Below are positions 8,782 through 16,667 of a stretch of DNA of 28,278 bases, in pieces. Under the pieces are notes generated by a model, which saw only the letters and a list, made by a program, of their open reading frames with translations, did not search any database and had not been told where the DNA came from. Numbering within the stretch: position 1 is the first letter of the stretch; each line of letters opens with the position of its first letter. Origin of the DNA: Oleispira sp963933055 (GTDB lineage Bacteria > Pseudomonadota > Gammaproteobacteria > Pseudomonadales > Oceanobacteraceae); contig CAWVSY010000047.1 in the NCBI GenBank assembly GCA_963933055.1, positions 1 through 28,278 on the forward strand, in the 5' to 3' direction. Both the position numbers and the translations under genes were made by a program.

Positions 8782-9279
8782 CTAATGACATCCACCGTCT
8801 CTGGTAAGATGCGCCAGATTGTCAAGCTCACACTCTTCACTATAATGAATCACGCCTCGCTTTATTTTATCCACTAGGCCATCACGCAGGCTGATAGCCA
8901 CCTGTTCGATGGTATTTTCAATATCTTCTAATGAGACTTGCAGAAGATCGTAGGTCACATAGAGGTCTTGTCCTTCAAACACTAAGGCTTCAATTCCCAT
9001 CAGTGCCTGAAGAGACTCTGTTATTGCTGCCGTGAGTTCTGCATCAAGCGCCTTAGAAAAACGTATTTTCCGCTTTTTAAATACAGTCTGTTTTTTTTGC
9101 TTAGGCGATAATCCATGCTGCGGATCACCCACAAATAAGTGGGGACGGTCTTTAAATCGACCCAAACATTGTGACGAACAGAAATAATGATCGATACCCT
9201 GAAAGCTAAACAGTAGAGAGCGGTTAATTTTTGTCATACTACAAACAGGACAATGGATCGTGAACTCGATTTCACTCAT
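8782..9279 (-). CDS. YHS/TRASH-like metal-binding protein fused to a CxxC-less HMA-like domain
   Basis: A 165-aa soluble protein with two parts. Residues 1-50 form a YHS/TRASH-like metal site: CPVC (10-13) and FCSSQC (33-38), typical of small soft-metal-binding proteins. Residues about 70-165 lack a CxxC yet have a beta-alpha-beta rhythm (KIRFSKALDAELTAAI, YVTYDLLQVSLEDIENTI) and end in GGCH. This C-terminal half aligns by eye with the whole of the 122-aa protein at 16229-16597 (shared GIE/GID, a YD turn, SLEDIE/SLEDVE and a terminal CH). The ATG has a clear AAGGAAAT site. It lies 193 nt downstream of a PII-like gene. A role as copper chaperone or metal-sensing partner is inferred, not shown. 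Confidence 0.75.
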   Translation of the reverse strand: MSEIEFTIHCPVCSMTKINRSLLFSFQGIDHYFCSSQCLGRFKDRPHLFVGDPQHGLSPKQKKQTVFKKRKIRFSKALDAELTAAITESLQALMGIEALVFEGQDLYVTYDLLQVSLEDIENTIEQVAISLRDGLVDKIKRGVIHYSEECELDNLAHLTRDGGCH

Positions 9280-9472
9280 TAGAATTTCCTTATTTTACAG
9301 GCCACTGCCATTCAAGAATTTATATATTTCACTATCAGTGGTTATTACCAACATAGTACTGGGGTCAAATACAGACTGTAAACTTCAGGTGGTGACGTCA
9401 ATCAATCCCAGCATCGCTAACTCTTTAGACATTAATAAGAAGGATGTTTTTTACTATATGTAATATTATGCC

Positions 9473-9811
9473 TCACCGATGTAATTGAAAATCATTACTC
9501 ACTGCGCTTCGTTTATCATGTATCCAGATCAGGTCTTTGACAGGAGCAATACAGACCAGTCCTTCACTTTCGGTATTAACATGCGCTGCATCCACAATCA
9601 ACTGAGCAATTTCTTTCGCCTGCTCCGCATTGGCATAAATTTCAATTTGAATATGTTTGATCAAATGATTTTCATTAAAGCTGTCGAAGTAATCCCCGCG
9701 GCCACGAACAGGGTATAAGGTAAACCCCTTAACACCATGTTGAATTAAAGAATCCTCTACATTTTTTAGACGAAATTCGTCGAAAATGGCAGTGATTTTG
9801 TTAATATTCAT
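9473..9811 (-). CDS. PII-like (CutA/GlnB-fold) signalling protein, copy 1
   Basis: A 112-aa protein of PII-superfamily size and pattern: beta strand KITAIFDEFRLKNVEDSL, a short T-loop equivalent (YPVRGRGDYFDSF), then KHIQIEIYANAEQAKEIAQLI, and a final strand VCIAPVKDLIWI. FDEFRLKNVEDSL parallels the first strand and helix of GlnB (FKLDDVREAL). It lacks the full GlnB T-loop and uridylylation Tyr context, so it is a PII-like variant of the sort encoded near metal RND pumps, not a nitrogen regulator. The AGGAG ribosome site is strong. A paralogue lies at 16668-16979. Confidence 0.8.
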   Translation of the reverse strand: MNINKITAIFDEFRLKNVEDSLIQHGVKGFTLYPVRGRGDYFDSFNENHLIKHIQIEIYANAEQAKEIAQLIVDAAHVNTESEGLVCIAPVKDLIWIHDKRSAVSNDFQLHR

Positions 9812-9869
9812 TTGGTACTCCTGTTTATCTCACCATAATTTGTTCAGCAGCAATGTGTCGCGAATCGGT

Positions 9870-10127
9870 TTATGAATCAAGACGATTGTAAATAGTTGCA
9901 AGCATCCAACCCATAGCGCCAGCCATCACAAACCAACCCACCATTCCAACAGTAACGCCAAATACTGATAACTGCCAATTCATGTCACGTAGCTCCATAT
10001 GGACCATATCACCAGACATCGACATCATCATTCCAGGCATAATCATAACGAGTACACTGCAAATCAGCCAAAGAATAGAGGCACTAATTGAAGATGCCAA
10101 ACCAAATTTCATTGCATTAAGTTTCAT
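9870..10127 (-). CDS. DUF5676 family small membrane protein
   Basis: An 85-aa protein with two hydrophobic segments (about residues 10-35 and 52-78). The first is Met-rich (MIMPGMMMSMSGDMVHM), which could contribute soft-metal ligands at the membrane face. The pattern MKLN at the start, a central W, GMVGWFVMAGAMGWMLATIYNRL at the end and the length fit DUF5676, a family often seen near copper and heavy-metal genes. Its function is unknown. It follows the 152-aa helical gene by 34 nt and precedes PII-like copy 1 by 58 nt, so the three are probably co-transcribed. Confidence 0.75.
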   Translation of the reverse strand: MKLNAMKFGLASSISASILWLICSVLVMIMPGMMMSMSGDMVHMELRDMNWQLSVFGVTVGMVGWFVMAGAMGWMLATIYNRLDS

Positions 10128-10161
10128 AATATTTCCTCAGTGTGTTTAAGAATTAAATCCA

Positions 10162-10620
10162 TTACATATCGTCAGAACGGTTAGTAGCCTGCACCATTTT
10201 CATAGTTTCATGTTCCTCAAAAAAACTTAATGCATCCAAAAGCTCTTTTGCAGAAGGAATAGCAGCCTGCATAGATAAAAAACGAAATAGAGACAATAAA
10301 TACTGATGTTTTTTTACAACTATAGCGACAATTTGCTGGGCATTAAGGTCAGAAAATGGTCTATCACAGAATTCACCATGATCTAGCTTGAATTTATTTA
10401 CATATTCAACACACCAAGTATTTAGCGCATGCTCATTTCCTTTTTTTTCAAAAACATCTACAACTTTAGCTATCTCACTTTCATGATTAGATAGATAGGA
10501 TAAAACTAATTTCGCTCGCTCATCTTCATTATCTTTTTGGCACATAGATAAGCACTCACTGAGTTCTGAATGCACCCCTCTAGTCCAGCGAACCACATCT
10601 CTTAAAGTCTCAACTTCCAC
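10162..10620 (-). CDS. Helical Glu/His-rich protein, unknown function (ferritin-like appearance)
   Basis: A 152-aa soluble protein predicted to be almost entirely helical. It carries spaced Glu/His pairs (RGVHSELSECL, NHESEIAKVV, LDHGEFCD, VKKHQYLL, FFEEHETMKM) reminiscent of four-helix bundles that bind metals, such as rubrerythrin- or hemerythrin-like folds, but I cannot place it in a named family. The start is decided by the ribosome site: AAGGAG ends 6 nt before a GTG at 10620, while the upstream TTG at 10626 touches the site itself and would be too close. It is the first gene of a unit continuing into DUF5676 and PII-like copy 1. Confidence 0.6.
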   Translation of the reverse strand: MEVETLRDVVRWTRGVHSELSECLSMCQKDNEDERAKLVLSYLSNHESEIAKVVDVFEKKGNEHALNTWCVEYVNKFKLDHGEFCDRPFSDLNAQQIVAIVVKKHQYLLSLFRFLSMQAAIPSAKELLDALSFFEEHETMKMVQATNRSDDM

Positions 10621-10664
10621 AACCAACTCCTTCTTCTAGGCTTAATGTTCATTTATTATCGATA

Positions 10665-10700
10665 ATTTTATATCCGCACTAAGTGCCGACGATATAAAAT
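10665..10700. terminator. 36-nt hairpin after the APC permease gene
   Basis: ATTTTATATC (10665-10674) pairs perfectly with GATATAAAAT (10691-10700); between them GCACT and AGTGC pair around one A. It lies 2 nt beyond the permease stop. The outer stem is A+T-rich and there is no long T-run, so it may end the copA operon weakly or protect the mRNA end instead of acting as a strong terminator. Confidence 0.55.
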
Positions 10701-10702
10701 CA

Positions 10703-12049
10703 TTATTTATCTGAATGCATATGCTCATGTTTATTACTCTTTCTTACAACTGATCGTAAGAATATAGTTTCGCCCACCGCAATGACAATCATCGTTAAAA
10801 GAGCGACTATTAATACATATGGATCAGAATTTAACTTAACCCAAACGAATCCTATTAAGACTAATAGATCTAAAATTATGGCGGTAATAGGTACCCATTT
10901 CTTCGCATTGACATCTTTCAATAGGTAACGTAATAGCCCCCAATGAATTGAAATATCCATAATTAGATAAAACACAATACCGAGAGCGGCTATACGGGAT
11001 AGATCAAAGAATGCAGTAAGTATAATTCCTAAAACAGCGGTATATACCAAGGTATGCTTTTGTATATTTCCTGGCATACCGAAGTGACTATGAGGAATTA
11101 ATTTCATCTCGGTTAACATCGCCAGCATACGGGACACTGCAAATGAACTTGCTAAAACTCCTCCAGCAGTTGCAGTCATAGCAATAGCAACAGTAAACCA
11201 TACTCCAAACTCTCCAAGAACAGGCCGAGATGCTGCCGCTAGGGAATAGTTTTTTGTCGCTATGATTTCACTTAAAGGAAGATTGCCAGCGACAGCAAAA
11301 CCGACCAATACATAAATAAGTACACAGAGCGCAATAGAAATAACAATAGCCCTACCAATGTTTTTATGAGGGTTAACTACCTCAGAGCCACTATTTGTTA
11401 TAGTGGTAAATCCTTTAAAGGCTAAAATCCCCAAAGCCGTTGCACCCAAAAAATTACTTAACGTTCCAACTTCAGCGGTAGCATCAAGATCGACAGCCAA
11501 ATTATCAGCAAGATAAACGCCAACGAAACCAATAATAAGAATGCCTAATATTTTAGCTAGCCCGATAAATCCAGCGATTCCCTGAATAAGACGATTGCCG
11601 AGTAAATTAATAATAAACGCTACCACTATTAGCGATACGCCTAATATAGATATGATATTACCAGAGTCATCACCGCCAAATAATTGCATCGTATAGGATC
11701 CAAAGGTACGCGCTAAAAAACTTTGAGCGATCACCATCGAAAAATACATAAGTAATGCATTAAAAGCAGTGGGTAACCTATTTCCATAAGCTTTATGCAA
11801 ATACATACCAACCCCTCCCGCAGAAGGATAGGCATTGGATATTTTGATGTAAGAGTAGGAACTGAATGCCACGATTATGGCTGAGGCAATGAATGCATAA
11901 GGAAATAAAGCTCCAACCATTTCAGCCATTTGCCCTGTCAATGCAAAGATCCCAGCACCGATCATAACGCCAGTCCCTAACATGACAGTACCTGCAAGGG
12001 TTAAGCTACCTTTATCATAATTTGTATTTCGATTTTGTTTATTAAGCAT
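10703..12049 (-). CDS. APC-family amino acid permease-like transporter
   Basis: A 448-aa inner membrane protein with about twelve hydrophobic segments. The N-terminal GTGVMIGAGIFALTGQ (residues 25-40) is the unwound-helix substrate motif of APC transporters; FKGFTTITNSGSEVVNPHKNIGRA matches the family's helix 6 to loop region. The C-terminal tail is His-rich (NKHEHMHSDK), which is unusual for an amino acid carrier and fits a metal context. The GAGGGA ribosome site is good. It is the last gene of the unit that starts with the Cu+ ATPase and is followed by a hairpin at 10665-10700. Substrate is unknown; amino acids or metal-complexing metabolites are possible. Confidence 0.85.
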   Translation of the reverse strand: MLNKQNRNTNYDKGSLTLAGTVMLGTGVMIGAGIFALTGQMAEMVGALFPYAFIASAIIVAFSSYSYIKISNAYPSAGGVGMYLHKAYGNRLPTAFNALLMYFSMVIAQSFLARTFGSYTMQLFGGDDSGNIISILGVSLIVVAFIINLLGNRLIQGIAGFIGLAKILGILIIGFVGVYLADNLAVDLDATAEVGTLSNFLGATALGILAFKGFTTITNSGSEVVNPHKNIGRAIVISIALCVLIYVLVGFAVAGNLPLSEIIATKNYSLAAASRPVLGEFGVWFTVAIAMTATAGGVLASSFAVSRMLAMLTEMKLIPHSHFGMPGNIQKHTLVYTAVLGIILTAFFDLSRIAALGIVFYLIMDISIHWGLLRYLLKDVNAKKWVPITAIILDLLVLIGFVWVKLNSDPYVLIVALLTMIVIAVGETIFLRSVVRKSNKHEHMHSDK

Positions 12050-12120
12050 TACATTCCCTCAAAAATAGCAACGGGATTTTTTATTAACATCCATTACTTC
12101 CAAAGATTATTTTCAATGAT

Positions 12121-12759
12121 TTAGGTTTTAAAATTTAATCTAGGAACCCACGCGGGTGTGATTTCCATATACTGACGATAGGTATCACCAAATTCTTCCA
12201 ACGCAATACTTTCTTCCCGCTTGGCTAAGCGCACATAGACTACGAGTAAGATTGGAAACATGACTAATGTAGGAATGGTTGGCCACTGCAATAAGAATCC
12301 AAACATAATTATGATGAAAGCAATATATTGCGGATGACGACAGCGGGCATACCAGCCGGTACTCGCCAAGGAGCGAGTTTGCTGAGCTTTATGTAATACA
12401 CCCCATGCAGATGACAACAAAAAGAAGCCGGCAATTATAAATACATTACTGGCGATATGCAGTGGATCAAAGTGTGCGTTACCTTCAAAACCAAGCAAGG
12501 TATGAAGTAAATGTCCGTTGTCATGGGCTAAGAAATCTATCCCAGGATAATTTTCGGCTAACCAACCTGAAAGAAAATAGATCGTTAACGGAAAGCCATA
12601 CATCTCGGTAAACAGCGCTACAATAAACGCTGAAAAGGCACCAAAACTGCGCCAGTCCAATGTTGTTTTTGGTTTTGTAAAACTAAACGCAAAAAAAATG
12701 AAAATTGCAGAGTTAATTATTACTAAAGGCCACAGGCCATAATCTGATTCACCGTGCAT
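12121..12759 (-). CDS. ICMT/PEMT-like integral membrane methyltransferase
   Basis: A 212-aa membrane protein with about five hydrophobic segments. The C-terminal half has the isoprenylcysteine-methyltransferase-like signature STGWYARCRHPQYIAF followed by a hydrophobic stretch and LAKREESIALEEFGDTYRQYM, where the RHPxY and ExxxxxxFGxxYxxY elements bind S-adenosylmethionine and the lipid-like substrate. Such proteins recur in bacterial copper clusters but their substrate is unknown. The start has AAAGGAG upstream. It is 35 nt from the DUF2933 gene and 71 nt before the permease, in the same operon. Confidence 0.82.
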   Translation of the reverse strand: MHGESDYGLWPLVIINSAIFIFFAFSFTKPKTTLDWRSFGAFSAFIVALFTEMYGFPLTIYFLSGWLAENYPGIDFLAHDNGHLLHTLLGFEGNAHFDPLHIASNVFIIAGFFLLSSAWGVLHKAQQTRSLASTGWYARCRHPQYIAFIIIMFGFLLQWPTIPTLVMFPILLVVYVRLAKREESIALEEFGDTYRQYMEITPAWVPRLNFKT

Positions 12760-12794
12760 ACTATTTCTCCTTTAAATTGAGCACGAATGCTCCA

Positions 12795-13085
12795 TTATTG
12801 ATGGTGATCATTTGTTGCATGCTTATCATCTACTTGCTGTACCGTACTGCGACCATCTTTTAGACCGCGCTGATATTCGTCGCCATCGTCGTTACTCTTG
12901 TGATGATCATGACCTTTATGCATAAACATATGCATAAAGGGACACGCTAGAAGTATCAAAAATGGAAGGTACTGCCAGACATGATCACTGTGTTCCATGA
13001 GTAGAAAATAGCTGGCTGCGCCTATTAGCCCCAAAGCGGCTAGGCCTTTTGAGCTTAGCCAAAAGGATGATTTTTTATTGCTCAT
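12795..13085 (-). CDS. DUF2933 family small membrane protein
   Basis: A 96-aa protein with two hydrophobic segments (about residues 14-26 and 35-52). The second runs into a Met/His motif (CPFMHMFMHKGHDHH) and a charged His-rich tail. The arrangement, with LLACPFMHMFMHKGH after the second segment, is characteristic of DUF2933, found beside copper P-type ATPases and ICMT-like genes. Metal binding by the His/Met tail is a reasonable inference. It has a strong AGGAG site and sits 52 nt after the cupredoxin gene. Confidence 0.85.
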   Translation of the reverse strand: MSNKKSSFWLSSKGLAALGLIGAASYFLLMEHSDHVWQYLPFLILLACPFMHMFMHKGHDHHKSNDDGDEYQRGLKDGRSTVQQVDDKHATNDHHQ

Positions 13086-13137
13086 ATCATTTCTCCTGTC
13101 ATTTATTTCAGTAAACGATCCTGTTTAATTACATCTT

Positions 13138-13491
13138 CTATTGAACCGTTATTTGCCCTCGGTACATTTGCATCTGACAATGAAAGTCATAGGTTCCTGC
13201 TTTCATTGCAGGAAGTTGAATAGTTTTTAATTTATTTTGCGGCAGTGAATCACTGATTTGTAAATCAGGAATTAATAATGTCTCGGAGCAAGGAGATTGA
13301 TCTTTACGCAAAAAATTTATTTCTACTGGGCTACCCGCTGCGACTGTAATTCTTGACGGGAAGTAAGTGCCGTTCTCAACAGTGATAACAAGCCCTTCCT
13401 CTCCAACTGTCGCTTCTTCTGGTTTATACAGCCAGAACCACCACACGATTAAGCCAATCAATAACAAACCAATAAGGTTAATAATCATCAT
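13138..13491 (-). CDS. Membrane-anchored cupredoxin-domain protein
   Basis: A 117-aa protein with one N-terminal transmembrane helix (about residues 3-19) and a cupredoxin-like beta domain. Visible elements are TVENGTYFPSRITVAAGSPVEINFLR (strands 1-4 of Cupredoxin_1), DQSPCSETLLIPD, and the C-terminal GTYDFHCQMQMYRGQITV, in which His, Cys and Met form a type 1 or related copper site. Such proteins accept or pass on copper at the periplasmic face. It lies 50 nt downstream of the Cu+ ATPase and is likely a partner receiving exported copper. Confidence 0.88.
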   Translation of the reverse strand: MMIINLIGLLLIGLIVWWFWLYKPEEATVGEEGLVITVENGTYFPSRITVAAGSPVEINFLRKDQSPCSETLLIPDLQISDSLPQNKLKTIQLPAMKAGTYDFHCQMQMYRGQITVQ

Positions 13492-13541
13492 AATTAAATC
13501 TCCTAATTTCTATAATTTCAGTTAATGCTTATCTATTTTGA

Positions 13542-16076
13542 TTAGTGCTCTTCCGCTTTAAAAAAACGTAAACGGTTAGCATTACTGACTACTGTTACTG
13601 ATGAAAATGCCATCGCAGCCCCTGCGATAACCGGGCTAAGTAACAAACCAAAGAAGGGATATAAGATCCCCGCGGCAAAAGGCACACCCGCCACGTTGTA
13701 TATAAATGCACCAAACAAGTTTTGCTTAATGTTTCTTAGCGTTGCTTTACTCACTGCAATTGCATCTGCCAAACCATGCAGTGATCCCCGCATTAAGGTA
13801 ATATCAGCACTTTCAATAGCGACATCGGTACCTGTGCCAATAGCAAAACCTACGTTGGCAATGGCAAGTGCTGGCGCATCATTAATACCATCACCCGTCA
13901 TGCCCACAACCTCACCCTGCATCTGCAATTCTTGTACTTTTTCAGATTTTTGCTCCGGCAGGACTTCAGCAAAAAACTCAGTAATTCCTACTTTCTTAGC
14001 GACGGCTTTTGCAGTATCTCGATTATCACCGGTAAGCATTACCACTCGAATGCCATTTTTTTGTAGACGCTTAATGGCCGCGATGGAGTCTTCTTTGATG
14101 GGATCGGCAACAGCGATGATAGCGGCAAATTTATTATCAATAGCAAAGAACATCGGAGTTTTAGCGTCAGCAGCTAAGACTTGAGCTTTTTCAACAAAAT
14201 CACCCAGCTCTATGCCTTTCTCATGCATTAGCTTTTCATTACCAAAGAGTAAGGTTTTACCATCCACTTCGGCCTGCACACCATGACCTGCTATCGCTTT
14301 AAAGTTACTGGCTTTACCAATGCTTAGCCCAGACTCTTGCGCAGACTCCACAATCGCCATGGCTAACGGATGCTCCGAACCACTTTCTAATGTGGCTGAT
14401 AATCTCAAAACAGTGTCTTCGTCAAACTCTCCGGCTAATACCACATCAGTAACCTTTGGAGCCCCTAAAGTGATGGTGCCTGTTTTATCTAGAATCATGG
14501 CTGTGATTTTTGATGCGGTTTGCAAGGCTTCACCATTACGGATCAAAACCCCGGCTTCGGCCGCTTTACCAACGCCAACCATTACTGACATCGGCGTCGC
14601 TAGACCAAGCGCACAAGGACAGGCAATAATAAGTACGGTAGTCGCCGATATAATGGCGTAGGCGATTACGGGCTCAGGCCCAAAGTTCAACCAAATTAAA
14701 GCGCTGGTGACTGCAATAATCATCACGACAGGCACAAAATAAGCGGAGATAACATCTGCCATACGACCAATCGGCGGCTTTGAGTTTTGCGCGCGCTTCA
14801 CCATATTAATGATCTGCGCTAGCGCTGTATCTTTACCGACCCGAGTCGCTTTGAATAAGATAGAGCCGGTTTTATTAATGGTTCCTGCGACGACTTCTGC
14901 TCCGACTGTTTTTTCTACCGGCATAGGTTCACCCGTCAGCATCGATTCATCAATCGCGGTATGACCTTCAATCACTTTGCCATCCACAGAAATCTTTTCA
15001 CCGGGACGAACACGCACTACATCGTTCAACAATACCTGATCAATAGCGATATCCACTTCGATACCATCACGAATGACTCGCGCAGTTTTAGGTTGCAAGC
15101 CGATAAGACGTTTAATGGCTTCAGAAGTACGACCACGGGCTTTCAACTCCAGCGCCAAGCCTAGATTAATTAAACCAATAATCATGGCCGTCGCTTCAAA
15201 ATAAACATGACGAGCCATTTCTGGCACTGCTTCTGGGGCAAAAACAACCACCATAGAATAAAGCCATGCGGTACCGGTACCCAACGCAATCAAGGTATCC
15301 ATGTTGGCCGAGTGATTTTTAAATGACTGCCATGCACCTATATAAAAGTGCTTACCCGAAAATACCATCACACCTAACGTTATCAGCCCAACAACCAGCC
15401 AAGCCAATTGCTCTGATATCGTGCTCACCGTCATTTCACCCACGACAAGGCCGTAGACCATAAGAGGGATACCGACTGCCAACGCGATGGTCATTTCACG
15501 CATAAGGCGCTTGTAATAGACTTCATCAGCGACTTCTTTTTCGTTTAAAGCTTCATCCTCACTTTCAGCTGTACTCACTTTGGCATTGTAGCCAGCTTGT
15601 TCTACCGCTTTGATCAAATCTAACGGCTTTGCTGTACCTGCAACCGTCACGGTGCGCTGAGCAAAGTTCATTTCTGCACGACTAACCCCAGCTACTTTTT
15701 TTAAAGCCGATTCGATTTTATTTACACAGCTGCCACAACTTGCGCCGTCTATGAGCAGCTCTATTTCAGAACCGTCAAAACTGCCTATTACCTCAACTTT
15801 TTCATCTAAAGTATCACTCTCGAATTTTTCCGTACTCACCTTGGCACTGTAACCAGCCTGCTCTACTGCCGTGATCAAATCCAATAGTGGTGCTGTGCCA
15901 ACAACCATCACCGTGCGCTGAGCAAAGTTCATTTCTGCCTGAGTCACCCCATTTACTTCTTGTAAGGCTGATTCAATTTTTTTTACACAACTTCCGCAAT
16001 TAGCACCATCAATTATAAGTTTTATTTCTGAGAGGGTCGGGTTACTTTCCACTTCATTCACATTAGACACCGTCAT
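13542..16076 (-). CDS. copA: Cu+-exporting P1B-type ATPase with two HMA domains
   Basis: An 844-aa copper pump of the P1B-1 type. Two N-terminal HMA domains (about residues 18-80 and 105-167) carry GANCGSC (24-30) and GASCGSC (111-117). The core has TGE (381-383), the CPC metal site (486-488), DKTGT with the phosphorylated Asp530, HP (569-570), TGDGINDAP (727-735), and the YN and MAFSSVTVVSNANRLR elements of Cu+ pumps. The two HMA domains are so alike (AEMNFAQRTV in both, long identical DNA runs) that one probably arose by a 261-nt tandem duplication. The HMA motifs lack the usual Met before the first Cys region. A MerR/CueR-type promoter lies 56 nt upstream. It leads a five-gene operon. Confidence 0.97.
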   Translation of the reverse strand: MTVSNVNEVESNPTLSEIKLIIDGANCGSCVKKIESALQEVNGVTQAEMNFAQRTVMVVGTAPLLDLITAVEQAGYSAKVSTEKFESDTLDEKVEVIGSFDGSEIELLIDGASCGSCVNKIESALKKVAGVSRAEMNFAQRTVTVAGTAKPLDLIKAVEQAGYNAKVSTAESEDEALNEKEVADEVYYKRLMREMTIALAVGIPLMVYGLVVGEMTVSTISEQLAWLVVGLITLGVMVFSGKHFYIGAWQSFKNHSANMDTLIALGTGTAWLYSMVVVFAPEAVPEMARHVYFEATAMIIGLINLGLALELKARGRTSEAIKRLIGLQPKTARVIRDGIEVDIAIDQVLLNDVVRVRPGEKISVDGKVIEGHTAIDESMLTGEPMPVEKTVGAEVVAGTINKTGSILFKATRVGKDTALAQIINMVKRAQNSKPPIGRMADVISAYFVPVVMIIAVTSALIWLNFGPEPVIAYAIISATTVLIIACPCALGLATPMSVMVGVGKAAEAGVLIRNGEALQTASKITAMILDKTGTITLGAPKVTDVVLAGEFDEDTVLRLSATLESGSEHPLAMAIVESAQESGLSIGKASNFKAIAGHGVQAEVDGKTLLFGNEKLMHEKGIELGDFVEKAQVLAADAKTPMFFAIDNKFAAIIAVADPIKEDSIAAIKRLQKNGIRVVMLTGDNRDTAKAVAKKVGITEFFAEVLPEQKSEKVQELQMQGEVVGMTGDGINDAPALAIANVGFAIGTGTDVAIESADITLMRGSLHGLADAIAVSKATLRNIKQNLFGAFIYNVAGVPFAAGILYPFFGLLLSPVIAGAAMAFSSVTVVSNANRLRFFKAEEH

Positions 16077-16131
16077 TATTTAATTCCTTACTCAATTAGT
16101 TCAGAGTGCAACTAAGCACACTTTTAATTAA

Positions 16132-16162
16132 AAGGTACACCTATGTCCTAGACATAGGTCAA
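16132..16162 (-). promoter_or_regulatory. MerR/CueR-type promoter of the Cu+ ATPase operon
   Basis: Reading the minus strand, TTGACC (16162-16157) and TACCTT (16137-16132) are separated by exactly 19 nt, the lengthened spacer of MerR-family promoters. The spacer holds an operator with 9-bp perfect arms ACCTATGTC and GACATAGGT around CTA (16139-16159). This matches the E. coli copA promoter layout bound by CueR. No MerR-family gene is in the window, so the regulator must be encoded elsewhere. Confidence 0.85.
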
Positions 16163-16228
16163 GCACATAGTTTTATCATTCGCAGATTTTCTTCTAATAC
16201 GATGTGTAATGATTTTCATGAATCACCT

Positions 16229-16597
16229 TCATTTCTTTTTCTTTCCGGTAAGCGGATTTGAATGGCACGACCATGGGGTGTCTTTGATATTTGCCTTTAT
16301 ATTTTCATCAGTATATTCGTACCAGCTTTTCTTAGTATTGTTCCACCAATCTTTTGCAACACTGATGAAATGATTATCTAATATACTTTCAACATCCTCT
16401 AAGCTTTTATAGGATGCATCATAGGACACGGTTATTGTATGTTCATCTTTAACAAGAACGACCTCATCAATTCCAATAATCCTATCAATCTCTTTTTCTA
16501 TACAATCCCAAGGTACATCACCATCACCTTCCAGCTTTAAATGACGCTTAACTAAATAATTAGTATTTATTGTCGCTTTATGTTTCTTTTCACTCAT
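16229..16597 (-). CDS. CxxC-less HMA-like protein, paralogue of the C-terminal half of the YHS protein
   Basis: A 122-aa basic soluble protein. Residues about 15-75 show a ferredoxin-like beta-alpha-beta pattern (RHLKLEGDGDVPWDCIEKEIDRIIGIDEV, HTITVSYDASYKSLEDVESIL) like HMA domains, but the CxxC is replaced (only one Cys, in PWDC). The C-terminus ends in Trp-rich WWNNTKKSWYEY and a final PWSCHSNP with a Cys-His pair. The same fold, the YD turn, SLED(I/V)E and terminal CH are seen in the protein at 8782-9279. It has a GAGGAAAG ribosome site and lies 70 nt after PII-like copy 2. Metal binding through Cys-His is an inference. Confidence 0.65.
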   Translation of the reverse strand: MSEKKHKATINTNYLVKRHLKLEGDGDVPWDCIEKEIDRIIGIDEVVLVKDEHTITVSYDASYKSLEDVESILDNHFISVAKDWWNNTKKSWYEYTDENIKANIKDTPWSCHSNPLTGKKKK

Positions 16598-16667
16598 GAT
16601 CTTTCCTCTACTATATGAAAGACTTCAACAATTTAAATAATATAAAATTACTATTTATTACACTTAG

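Noticed and set aside
9340..9372. Second MerR-type promoter before the YHS gene (TTGACC at 9367-9362)
   Set aside because: No 19-nt spacing to a -10 element and no good dyad in the spacer.
13696..14661. Plus-strand reading frames of 162 and 113 aa opposite the Cu+ ATPase
   Set aside because: They are antisense to a fully conserved ATPase frame; low-complexity Ser/Ala/Thr composition is the expected shadow.
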